From: a miscellaneous Crenarchaeota group-1 archaeon SG8-32-3
GTDB lineage: Archaea > Thermoproteota > Bathyarchaeia > Bathyarchaeales > Bathycorpusculaceae
DNA length: 20,081 nucleotides
NCBI GenBank assembly: GCA_001273335.1
Contig: LFWV01000004.1
Coordinates: 1 to 20,081 of the forward strand
Direction: 5' to 3'
In this document: positions 7,882-13,646 of the stretch, piece after piece
How positions within the stretch are numbered: the stretch's first letter is position 1
Layout: each line of letters opens with the position of its first letter
Notes under the pieces: generated by a model
What the model was told of the DNA's origin: nothing
The model's database searches: none
What the model saw: the letters and a program-made list of their open reading frames with translations, nothing else
Made by a program: the position numbers and the translations under genes

Positions 7882-8174
7882 AAGTTGCATTGGCAGGGAG
7901 CCTGTTTGCATTTTGGGCATTTTCCGTTATACTTTTTAGTGGCTGCGCTTTCAAGGTCTATTCCTGTTATGTTCGCCAGCGACGCAAGCCACGCAATTAC
8001 GTCTGCAAACTCTTTTTTAGCTGCTTCCTTTTTGCTACCTTCAAGGGCTTCTCTTAGTTCTTCAAGTTCATTCGCAAGCCACTCGTATGTCCTTTTAACT
8101 CCACGTTCAGAATCCCTTTGAAAATAGAGTCGCCTCATCATTTCTTGAAACTCATGTATGTGCGTTTTACTCAC
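7878..8174 (-). CDS. MazG-type nucleotide pyrophosphohydrolase
   Basis: An all-alpha NTP pyrophosphohydrolase of the MazG family, which hydrolyses (d)NTPs to NMP and PPi, often as house-cleaning of damaged nucleotides. The Mg-binding pattern is seen as NELEELREAL on one helix and KEFADVIAWLASLAN on the next. The tail ends in a cysteine cluster, CPKCKQAPCQC, a likely zinc or structural site that I recall from other archaeal members. The frame begins at TTG (8177) and GTG (8174). The family begins around HIHEFQEMMRRLYF, so one of these is used, and GTG is preferred. A TATA-like TTTAAAC about 33-37 bases upstream suggests a nearly leaderless transcript. It is convergent with the winged-helix gene. 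Confidence 0.8.
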   Translation of the reverse strand: MSKTHIHEFQEMMRRLYFQRDSERGVKRTYEWLANELEELREALEGSKKEAAKKEFADVIAWLASLANITGIDLESAATKKYNGKCPKCKQAPCQCNF

Positions 8175-8353
8175 CAAGTTTAGCTATGTTGTTATGTTAT
8201 TCCAAAGTTTAAAACTTGATGACTCGGGTTAATGACTAACTCGCGGATGGCACTATCTTTCTGAAAACCAATTAATTCAGAAGAATGCACAACATTAATA
8301 ATGCAGTAAATTATACGATTGTATCGCGCTTTGATCAGATTAGGTGGAATTCA

Positions 8354-8524
8354 ATGAGCAAGAGAAAGAAAGATAGTAGTCCAATGCCAGCAGCAAGTGC
8401 AGGCTTATTGAGGTTTTTCGAGGAAGAAACCGAAGGTGTCAAAATTAGACCTGAGCTTCTCGTGGTGTTTGCTGTGGCTCTTATAATAGTCTCTGTTCTA
8501 GCTAAAGCATTTTTCCCCGTCTAA
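8354..8524 (+). CDS. secG: Preprotein translocase subunit Sec61 beta (SecG)
   Basis: The 56-residue beta subunit of the archaeal SecYE-beta protein-conducting channel. It shows the family pattern: a short polar start with MPAASAGLLRFFEEE, then KIRPELLVVFAVALIIVSVLA as a single tail-anchor membrane segment (about 34-51). The frame is open 23 codons further upstream to an ATG at 8285, but a strong AGGTGG ribosome-binding site at 8342-8347, 6 bases before ATG 8354, and the normal family length fix the start here. A TATA-like AAATTATA lies about 40 bases upstream. It stands alone, convergent with the Sm-like gene 7 bases away. Confidence 0.92.
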   Translation: MSKRKKDSSPMPAASAGLLRFFEEETEGVKIRPELLVVFAVALIIVSVLAKAFFPV

Positions 8525-8531
8525 AGCGTTT

Positions 8532-8816
8532 TTAACGCCGCGGAGCATGAATAATTTCTATTCTTTGAACTGAATTTAGGTTTAGGAATAATTCACTTCT
8601 ATCCTCTCGGCTTGCGACCTGAGGTATAGGCTGAGCCATCGTTGATCTTAAAACTACAGCTTCAGCGTCTGAAAGCCAGATTCCAGATGGCTCTTGCGTG
8701 ACGGCTGCTAGGATGCCTTCAAAACCGTAAGCTGGGTCCAATATAACTCTAATTTTTTTCCCCACGTTTCTTTCGAGCATGTGAAAGATTGACGGGGGCA
8801 ATTTTTGCTCTGCCAT
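8532..8816 (-). CDS. Small Sm/Lsm-like protein (tentative)
   Basis: A 94-residue protein that resembles an Sm fold: VGKKIRVILDPAYGFEGILAAV (residues about 18-39) looks like the Sm1 beta-strand pair with its conserved Gly, and GIWLSDAEAVVL (45-56) like the strand carrying the conserved Asp. A variable linker and VQRIEIIHAPRR then resemble Sm2. If so it would form a ring that binds RNA. It is not a canonical Lsm: the Sm2 I-R-G signature is replaced by an IHAPRR ending and the linker is long. ATG at 8814-8816 has no clear ribosome-binding site; a TATA-like CTTTAAAG lies about 38 bases upstream. Function is not established. Confidence 0.55.
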   Translation of the reverse strand: MAEQKLPPSIFHMLERNVGKKIRVILDPAYGFEGILAAVTQEPSGIWLSDAEAVVLRSTMAQPIPQVASREDRSELFLNLNSVQRIEIIHAPRR

Positions 8817-9080
8817 ATGCTTGACTTCGCAGGGTCAGTATAATCATCACTTTAAAGATAAAACAGTTGCTCCCTTTTAAGCTTATCAAATCTATGATGC
8901 CGCTGTCAAAACAGAAATCTGCCATACCGAGATTTTTAGTTTTTCATGTTAAAACCTTTGCGGACTCTCGGGTAAGTTATAGAAGAAGCTGTTTTAATTG
9001 TGCAAAAAGCTCTCCCTTAACTTAGCTAGACTTTAATAATCCTATCGAATTCATTAGGAAATCAACTCGAGAGGGTAGAA

Positions 9081-10901
9081 GTGGCAACTGACGATTCGCT
9101 GAACCATTCCATGAACAGCGCGCTTAAACATTACTCTTCAATGTTCTTTCTTCCAACATTCAAAAAGGCAGTTACAATAGTAGCCGTACTCTGCATAGGA
9201 GGGGTCGGGCTTTCTACTTTTGCCCTTTTCTTTTCAGTTTATGGATTGGGCAGCAGTCTTGTTCTCGGAGTTTCTGTTTTCTCCGTGGTTCTCTTTGCTG
9301 ATTACGTAATAAGCAAACTGCTTCTCGAGAGAGACCCAATTTATATTTTGAGGAGAACAGTGGCGCTTTCGCTTTTCTGCTGGGTTCTATGGATGTTCTT
9401 TATTGTTCTGGGCGTTGCTTTCGGCGTCTTTTTTGGTTTGTTGTGGTGGGTTAAACTTTGCCTTTTAGGATTTGCCGCGGTAACGACTTTCCGTGCCGTC
9501 GTGTTCATCGCAACTTCATCGGCAAGATTCCTAAGACGACTATTAGCCTCCCTGCTTTCTCCTTTACTTTGTATAGCACCGTTCATGGTTTTTTGGGCAT
9601 ATATCGACAGTGCAATTCCTCTTCAGTTTCTGTCCTTTCTGGTTATTTCAACCATAGCTGGCTGCTCTTCTGCTTTCTTATTCGTTTTCCTAGTGGATCA
9701 GTTGGGCCGACGCACGTATGGTGTGCCTTCTATGCCCCTTTTCAGAGCGTTCATGCTCAACTGGGTCGCAGCTCTGAACGCGCCTTTTGAAGAATTCTTG
9801 GAAAAACTAGGTAGAAACGAAAATATTCAAGTCACCCTTCTTAAATTTGATTCTTATAAACCTAAAGCCGCGATAATAGTTCCCCTTGTTCATCCAGGCC
9901 CCTTCAAGAACATCGGAAGCAGCCTTCTTCCGTTTCTGCTTAAACGTGATTTCGAAAAAGAGTTTGGTTGCGACACATGTGTTCCTTTAGGTATCCTTGG
10001 CCACGAGCTTGACTTAGCTTCACAAGAACAGAACCAGAAAATAATAAAGCACGTTATAGAAGCAGCAAAGTTTCCCTCTTCTGTTGAGAAGGCAACTCCC
10101 TTCGTTAGAGTCACCGAGGGCTTTGCCACTGTTTCTTGCCAGGTTTTTGGAAAGACGGCTTTTCTTTCGTTTACTCTTGCTCCAAAGACCACTGAAGACA
10201 TGCCGCAGGAGTTGGGGCGCATTGTTAATGAAGAAGCAAATCACCTTGGGCTTGAATGTAATATAGTAGTCAACGCCCATAACAGCATCAATGAAACGGT
10301 TGATGTAGAAGCGTCTTTAGACACATTACGCGAAGTAGCTTCCAAATGTCTCAAAAAAGCTGTTTCTCTGCCTTCTTACGCGTTTGAGGTTGGCGCCTCT
10401 ACAGTTTTCCCTAAAGAATTTAGTTTGGAAGATGGTATGGGTTCAGGCGGGATCACAGCAATAGTGGTTAACGTAGCTGAACAGAAAACTGCCTATGTAG
10501 TAATTGACGGAAACAACATGGTTTCTGGGCTACGCGAAGAAATACTTGCAGCTCTCAAGTCTGCAGGTTTTCATGAATGCGAAGTTTTCACAACTGATAC
10601 GCACTCTGTAAGCGCCGTAGTTTTGGGGCGTCGTGGCTACCACCCTGTCGGCGAAGCCATGGATCACAGTACGTTAATACGCCATATTACCGAAGTAGCG
10701 GAAGTGGCGGCGTCAAACTTGGAATGTTGTAAGGCTGGTTGTATGAGTTTGGTGGTGCCTAAAGTCAGAGTCATCGGAGAAGCTCGGCTAGCCTCTCTAT
10801 CACTGCTTGTTGATAAGGCTCTCCGAAGAGCCAAGCAAATCGTCGCTCCGATTTTTGTGTCTGAAGGTCTGCTTTTAATACTGCTTCTGGCACTATTGTA
10901 A
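9081..10901 (+). CDS. DUF2070 family membrane protein
   Basis: A 606-residue archaeal protein of family DUF2070, function unknown. The N-terminal 210 residues contain about six hydrophobic segments (roughly 28-53, 56-80, 93-122, 125-146, 155-175, 180-206). A soluble part of about 370 residues follows, and the last 20 residues form one more membrane segment. The soluble part carries conserved-looking polar motifs: VHPGPF (270-275), GHELDLAS (307-314), NAHNS (398-402), GMGSGG (452-457) and TDTHSV (505-510). These His/Asp motifs look like a metal or catalytic site, but this is inference. The GTG start has GAGGG (9071-9075) 5 bases upstream and a TATA-like box at about 9031-9042. It is single and followed by a hairpin plus T-run terminator. 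Confidence 0.85.
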   Translation: MATDDSLNHSMNSALKHYSSMFFLPTFKKAVTIVAVLCIGGVGLSTFALFFSVYGLGSSLVLGVSVFSVVLFADYVISKLLLERDPIYILRRTVALSLFCWVLWMFFIVLGVAFGVFFGLLWWVKLCLLGFAAVTTFRAVVFIATSSARFLRRLLASLLSPLLCIAPFMVFWAYIDSAIPLQFLSFLVISTIAGCSSAFLFVFLVDQLGRRTYGVPSMPLFRAFMLNWVAALNAPFEEFLEKLGRNENIQVTLLKFDSYKPKAAIIVPLVHPGPFKNIGSSLLPFLLKRDFEKEFGCDTCVPLGILGHELDLASQEQNQKIIKHVIEAAKFPSSVEKATPFVRVTEGFATVSCQVFGKTAFLSFTLAPKTTEDMPQELGRIVNEEANHLGLECNIVVNAHNSINETVDVEASLDTLREVASKCLKKAVSLPSYAFEVGASTVFPKEFSLEDGMGSGGITAIVVNVAEQKTAYVVIDGNNMVSGLREEILAALKSAGFHECEVFTTDTHSVSAVVLGRRGYHPVGEAMDHSTLIRHITEVAEVAASNLECCKAGCMSLVVPKVRVIGEARLASLSLLVDKALRRAKQIVAPIFVSEGLLLILLLALL

Positions 10902-10913
10902 GCTGTATAACAC

Positions 10914-10937
10914 AAGAATTTTAGAATATTCTTTTTT
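10914..10937 (+). terminator. Hairpin and T-run after the DUF2070 gene
   Basis: AAGAAT (10914-10919) can pair with ATTCTT (10928-10933), and an overlapping perfect palindrome AGAATATTCT spans 10923-10932. A run of six T (10932-10937) follows. It lies 13 bases after the DUF2070 stop, between convergent genes, which suits a T-run dependent archaeal terminator. Confidence 0.5.
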
Positions 10938-10943
10938 GTTTTC

Positions 10944-11465
10944 TTAACTTATGCCTTTTAGTTCTTTAGCGGTTCGTCGAGGTTTTCTTTTCAGGTCTGT
11001 TCCGCAGACTTCGCATGTTGTGGATTTATAGTCGGCGGGGTATTTCCTATGGCAGGCGGGGCAGTATCTAATCCACTCAAGAAGGCGGCTTATGCCGAAA
11101 GTAGCGAGAGGCACGAATTCTATTCCTAATTGAGCGGCAACATTCTGTATTGAATAGTCATCTGTTATGATTTGAGGTTTGCATCCTTCTGCCTTGAGTT
11201 CTGAAGCTATCGCTAAGAGTTCTATATCGGTTTTTGATAGGAAAAAAGCATCGCCAACTTTTTTTGAGGAAGTTTTCACTTTGTTCCAGTGTTCTTTGGC
11301 AGGCGCTTTAACTTTCATTTTGCCGTTTTCCACGGCTGTTTTGAACCGCACCCAAGACATTGAGTTAGATTTTATTTCGTCTTCTACCGTTGGGGCTGTA
11401 ACTTGTTCTTCACTTACGGAAAATGGGTCAAATCCAGCCAAGAAGGCAGAGGTATCTAGTACCAT
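10944..11465 (-). CDS. nob1: Endonuclease Nob1 (PIN domain plus zinc ribbon)
   Basis: Nob1 cuts the pre-16S rRNA at the 3' end of the mature molecule, a late step of small-subunit assembly. A PIN nuclease domain fills residues 1-125. The acidic metal-binding set is visible: Asp4 in MVLDTSAF, Glu28/Glu30 in VEDE, Asp80 in SKTDIELLA, and Asp102/103 in ITDDYSIQN. A zinc ribbon follows with CPAC (135-138) and CEVC (151-154), then a basic tail. Its 173 residues match archaeal Nob1, which is shorter than the eukaryotic protein. It starts 36 bases after the NAD kinase stop on the same strand and is probably co-transcribed. ATG at 11463-11465 is the natural start because VLDTSAF is the first PIN strand. 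Confidence 0.92.
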   Translation of the reverse strand: MVLDTSAFLAGFDPFSVSEEQVTAPTVEDEIKSNSMSWVRFKTAVENGKMKVKAPAKEHWNKVKTSSKKVGDAFFLSKTDIELLAIASELKAEGCKPQIITDDYSIQNVAAQLGIEFVPLATFGISRLLEWIRYCPACHRKYPADYKSTTCEVCGTDLKRKPRRTAKELKGIS

Positions 11466-11501
11466 AACTCTTTTACATGTATTGGGTTTCCGGATTTTTC
11501 A

Positions 11502-12338
11502 TCACATTCCCTTAAACAGCAGTCTGCTTCGCAGTCGATGGTAGAAGTCTTCTTTGAACCTGATGAAAGAAGCCACGTTTTTGGAACGAGTAATCGTCAA
11601 GGTAGGGTTTTTAGACGTCACAACTTGACTGTAGTTGCCGTCAACTAACACAAGAACTTCCTTTGGTCTAATAGCCTCAATCGTAACTTTTGAATCCAGT
11701 GAGAAAACGATTGAGCGGAACACTGTTAAAGAGCAGACAGGAGTTAAAACAAAAGCCTCTACTTCTGGATCCAAGACTGGGCCTCCTGCCGACAGCGAAT
11801 ATCCCGTGGAGCCTGTTTGTGTGGATACTATAAAACCGTCTGCTTGGCATTTCAGAATTGGCTCATCATCCTTGTAGATTTGCGTGTAAAGTATTTTTGA
11901 AGGTTCTCCCGCAGAAATAACAACATCATTTAAAGCGTCGGGTACGTTTTCTCCATCTGCGGATACTGCAAGCTTAGTACATTTTTCAATTTTGAACTCG
12001 CCCTTCAGGGTTCTATCAACGGCGTTACATGCTTCTCTTGGCTCAACCTCTGTTAAGAAACCGCGAACGCCCATGTTGATGGCTAATATTGGTGGTTCAG
12101 GCTCTGGGACTGAAAGACACGCTCTCAAAATGGTTCCGTCTCCACCGATTGTTATTATGAAATCCGTCTTCATGTTCTTCAGTTGGACTGTTTCAGCTGG
12201 CGTGTTAACTTTTCTCGCTATAGTGTCTTCAATGTAAACTTCTAATCCTTTGTTTCTAAGATGTTTTACTAATTCGTTAGCGAGTTCGAAGGCTTGTTTT
12301 TTGTCATAGCGGGCAACCAATCCAACGCTTTTGAACAT
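11502..12338 (-). CDS. nadK: NAD kinase
   Basis: It phosphorylates NAD+ to NADP+ with ATP or polyphosphate in the cytoplasm. Signature motifs are GGDGT (residues 65-69, catalytic Asp67), NDVV (137-140) and TGSTGYS (175-181), followed by the conserved SLSAGGP and VDGNYSQV segments. The frame is open to a GTG at 12377, but GGTGA (12344-12348 on the minus strand) lies 5 bases ahead of ATG 12338, and MFKSVGLVARYD is a normal family start. That gives 278 residues. A start at ATG 12350 is the main alternative. It heads a two-gene unit with nob1, with no obvious functional link between the two. Confidence 0.93.
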   Translation of the reverse strand: MFKSVGLVARYDKKQAFELANELVKHLRNKGLEVYIEDTIARKVNTPAETVQLKNMKTDFIITIGGDGTILRACLSVPEPEPPILAINMGVRGFLTEVEPREACNAVDRTLKGEFKIEKCTKLAVSADGENVPDALNDVVISAGEPSKILYTQIYKDDEPILKCQADGFIVSTQTGSTGYSLSAGGPVLDPEVEAFVLTPVCSLTVFRSIVFSLDSKVTIEAIRPKEVLVLVDGNYSQVVTSKNPTLTITRSKNVASFIRFKEDFYHRLRSRLLFKGM

Positions 12339-12577
12339 TTTTTTCACCATTCGCAGCTCAATAGTATTATTTTGCACTTAGTGAATAAATGCCTGATGAA
12401 AGCTTGTTCACGTCTGGCTATATACGGTAGCATATTTACACAGCCAATCAGAAGCTACCGAAGTTCAATAATAAAAGAGTTTGGGAGTGCTTTCTTCGGA
12501 TTTTGGGTGTTAGTATAATAATTTCATTTCCCCTTTTTTAGTTTCATGGGTAAAAAGCGCATTGGAGGAGAGCGTAA

Positions 12578-12664
12578 GGGGCTGAGAAGGCTCTGGATTC
12601 AATGTAACATAACAGAAGCAGTTACATCTTTCTCTTATCTCCTTAGTTTCAGTTCCAGAGCCCC
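12578..12664 (+). ncRNA. Candidate structured RNA with nested stems
   Basis: A 9-bp stem GGCTCTGGA/TCCAGAGCC (12589-12597 with 12654-12662) encloses a 7-bp hairpin ATGTAAC/GTTACAT (12602-12608 with 12621-12627, 12-base loop). An alternative stem GGGGCT/AGCCCC (12578-12583 with 12659-12664) competes for the same 3' strand. A TATA-like AGTATAATA lies near 12512-12520. The strand is assigned only from that box. It could equally be a regulatory DNA structure or lie within a short coding ORF. It is not a known RNA family that I recognise. Confidence 0.3.
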
Positions 12665-12840
12665 AGCAAACCCCAATTCCGAAACGGAAAGATGTTAAAA
12701 AGTCTATAGATGACTAGCTTTATTTTTTCCTTAAAGGTGTTTTCATTAATCTTAAGATAGATAGATTTTTCTACCAATAGAAAATCTCGGTCGAGCATTC
12801 TACATGTATAGGATTTAGAGTACACTAGATGTGAGTTAAG

Positions 12841-12899
12841 CGTTTACTGTATAAACCGCGCGCGGTGTCCTGAAGGCGCAAAAAACTCAGGCCCTGAGA
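12841..12899 (+). ncRNA. GC-rich hairpin island upstream of the 5A gene
   Basis: Three compact structures follow one another in an AT-rich setting: a hairpin GTTTA-CTGTA-TAAAC (12842-12856), a perfect 12-bp palindrome ACCGCGCGCGGT (12855-12866), and a hairpin CTCAG-GCC-CTGAG (12887-12899). Between them GTGTC and GGCGC can also pair around CTGAA. GC-rich islands in AT-rich archaeal spacers often mark structured RNAs, but there are no C/D or clear H/ACA signatures. The island lies upstream of the TATA box of the 5A gene, so it is not its leader. Confidence 0.3.
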
Positions 12900-12931
12900 G
12901 CAGACAAAGGGTCGAAAGATTATGCCTAAAT

Positions 12932-12985
12932 CTATATATGGGTGTTGTTTGAAATTGCTTTGAATAGAATTGGATATGTGGTGAG
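12932..12985 (+). promoter_or_regulatory. Promoter and ribosome-binding site of the 5A gene
   Basis: A strong TATA-like CTATATATGG lies at about 12930-12940, roughly 50 bases before the ATG at 12989. It predicts a leader of about 25-30 bases. GGTGAG at 12980-12985 is a good match to the 16S rRNA tail and decides the start. Confidence 0.65.
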
Positions 12986-12988
12986 TGT

Positions 12989-13381
12989 ATGAGCAAGCCA
13001 GTTGATGTTGGAAGTTTGCGTGTTGGAGGCTATATGATCGTAGACGATGAAGCGTGCCGCATAGTTGATATCACCAAATCAAAACCTGGGAAACACGGTG
13101 CAGCTAAAGCGAGGATAGTTGCTATAGGCGTCTTCGATGGGGTCAAAAGAAGCTTAGTTAAACCAGTCAACGCCAGCGCTGAAGTTCCCATGATCGACAA
13201 AAGACCTGGTCAAGTATTCTCAGTTAACCCAAGCGGCATCCAAATCATGGACTTAGAAACCTACGAGTACGTGGATGCGCCTTTTCCCGAAGAAGAAGAC
13301 CTAAAAGCCAAACTAACTGTAGGCGCCGAAATCGAGTACTGGAAGATACTAGACAGAATCAAAATTGTCAGAGCAAAATAA
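12989..13381 (+). CDS. eif5a: Translation initiation factor 5A (aIF5A)
   Basis: The archaeal homologue of eIF5A and bacterial EF-P. It binds near the ribosomal E site and relieves stalling, for example at proline runs. The loop that carries the hypusine modification is SKPGKHGAAK, with Lys35 of PGKHG as the modified residue. An N-terminal SH3-like domain (about 1-70) is followed by an OB-fold (about 72-130). Its 130 residues are standard. It has its own promoter and ribosome-binding site and stands alone on the plus strand, with a C/D guide RNA gene 59 bases downstream. No deoxyhypusine synthase gene lies in the window. Confidence 0.95.
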   Translation: MSKPVDVGSLRVGGYMIVDDEACRIVDITKSKPGKHGAAKARIVAIGVFDGVKRSLVKPVNASAEVPMIDKRPGQVFSVNPSGIQIMDLETYEYVDAPFPEEEDLKAKLTVGAEIEYWKILDRIKIVRAK

Positions 13382-13390
13382 TCTCCGATT

Positions 13391-13418
13391 CTTATTTAAC
13401 ATCCTTCAAGTTTATTTT
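13391..13418 (+). promoter_or_regulatory. Likely promoter of the C/D guide RNA
   Basis: A TATA-like TTTATTTT at 13411-13418 lies about 25 bases before 13441, the first base of the guide RNA's terminal stem, which is the expected distance from an archaeal TATA box to the transcript start. A second A/T-rich box, CTTATTTAAC, lies at 13391-13400. Read-through from the 5A gene upstream is the alternative source of the RNA. Confidence 0.45.
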
Positions 13419-13440
13419 CCCGTCCAGAACAATATAATCA

Positions 13441-13504
13441 TGAAGCCAATGATGCATGAAGAGCCGTCTGAATTGTGACGATAGCTAATGGGGCTGAGGC
13501 TTCA
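13441..13504 (+). ncRNA. C/D box small guide RNA
   Basis: An archaeal C/D box RNA directs fibrillarin to 2'-O-methylate target RNA. All four boxes are present in order: C box ATGATGC (13449-13455; one change from RUGAUGA at the last base), D' box CTGA (13468-13471), C' box GTGACGA (13475-13481; one change), D box CTGA (13494-13497). Both guide regions are exactly 12 bases (13456-13467 and 13482-13493) and D' to C' is 3 bases, the spacing typical of archaeal box C/D RNAs. The ends pair in a 7-bp stem, TGAAGCC/GGCTTCA (13441-13447 with 13498-13504), closing the kink-turn. It lies in the gap between the 5A gene and the end of the uS19 gene. The predicted D' target is discussed in the findings. 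Confidence 0.88.
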
Positions 13505-13549
13505 ACATCTTAAGACTTCAATTTATAATGACCTATAGAATAGTATAAC

Positions 13550-13578
13550 ATGCCTTCCGCCTTCAAATAAGGAGGCAT
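13550..13578. repeat. Imperfect hairpin after the guide RNA
   Basis: ATGCCT (13550-13555) pairs with AGGCAT (13573-13578), and CC (13557-13558) with GG (13571-13572) across one bulged T. An alternative stem GCCTTC/GGAGGC uses the same 3' strand. A TATA-like ATTTATAATG lies at about 13521-13530. It could be an end structure for the guide RNA or for the uS19 transcript, or a separate short RNA. Nothing more can be said. Confidence 0.3.
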
Positions 13579-13631
13579 AGTTTCGACCGGCACAACAGAA
13601 AATAATAGTAAGAGGCTTTAGCAAAGAGTTG

Positions 13632-13638
13632 AAAAAAA
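13632..13638 (-). terminator. T-run after the uS19 gene
   Basis: On the minus strand a run of seven T, inside CTGTTTCTTTTTTTCAAC, begins 8 bases after the uS19 stop codon. Oligo-T runs of this kind end archaeal transcripts, so the ribosomal protein operon most likely ends here, consistent with no further ribosomal gene downstream. Confidence 0.55.
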
Positions 13639-13646
13639 GAAACAGT

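Larger units (their letters stand above)
12339..12988. other. Long non-coding stretch with several hairpins
   Basis: The longest gap in the window. From left to right it holds the NAD kinase promoter area; an inverted repeat CGGTAGC/GCTACCG (12425-12431 and 12454-12460); a 50-codon plus-strand ORF of doubtful reality (12546-12698) that overlaps a nested stem structure (12578-12664); an AT-rich stretch (12700-12830); a GC-rich hairpin island (12841-12899); and the promoter of the 5A gene (12930-12988). I found no tRNA, no canonical C/D box RNA and no transposon end in it. Confidence 0.6.

Noticed and set aside
8216..8264. Possible second C/D box RNA: TTGATGA followed 38 bases later by CTGA
   Set aside because: The total spacing matches the guide RNA at 13441, but D' (CTAA) and C' are poor and there is no closing stem next to the boxes.
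8835..8850. Minus-strand GTGATGA followed by CTGA, as in a C/D RNA
   Set aside because: Only 5 bases separate the boxes, too short for a guide, and it lies in the leader of the Sm-like gene.
8894..8900. ATGATGC, the same C-box variant as in the guide RNA
   Set aside because: No D' or D box at the proper distances and no closing stem.
10944..11154. Zinc ribbon of the PIN protein taken as a separate small zinc-finger gene
   Set aside because: It is in frame with the PIN domain, and PIN plus zinc ribbon is the standard layout of Nob1.
12885..12899. Minus-strand hairpin plus TTTTTT resembling an intrinsic terminator
   Set aside because: No minus-strand gene ends near it; the nearest upstream minus-strand gene (uS19) already has a T-run at 13632-13638.
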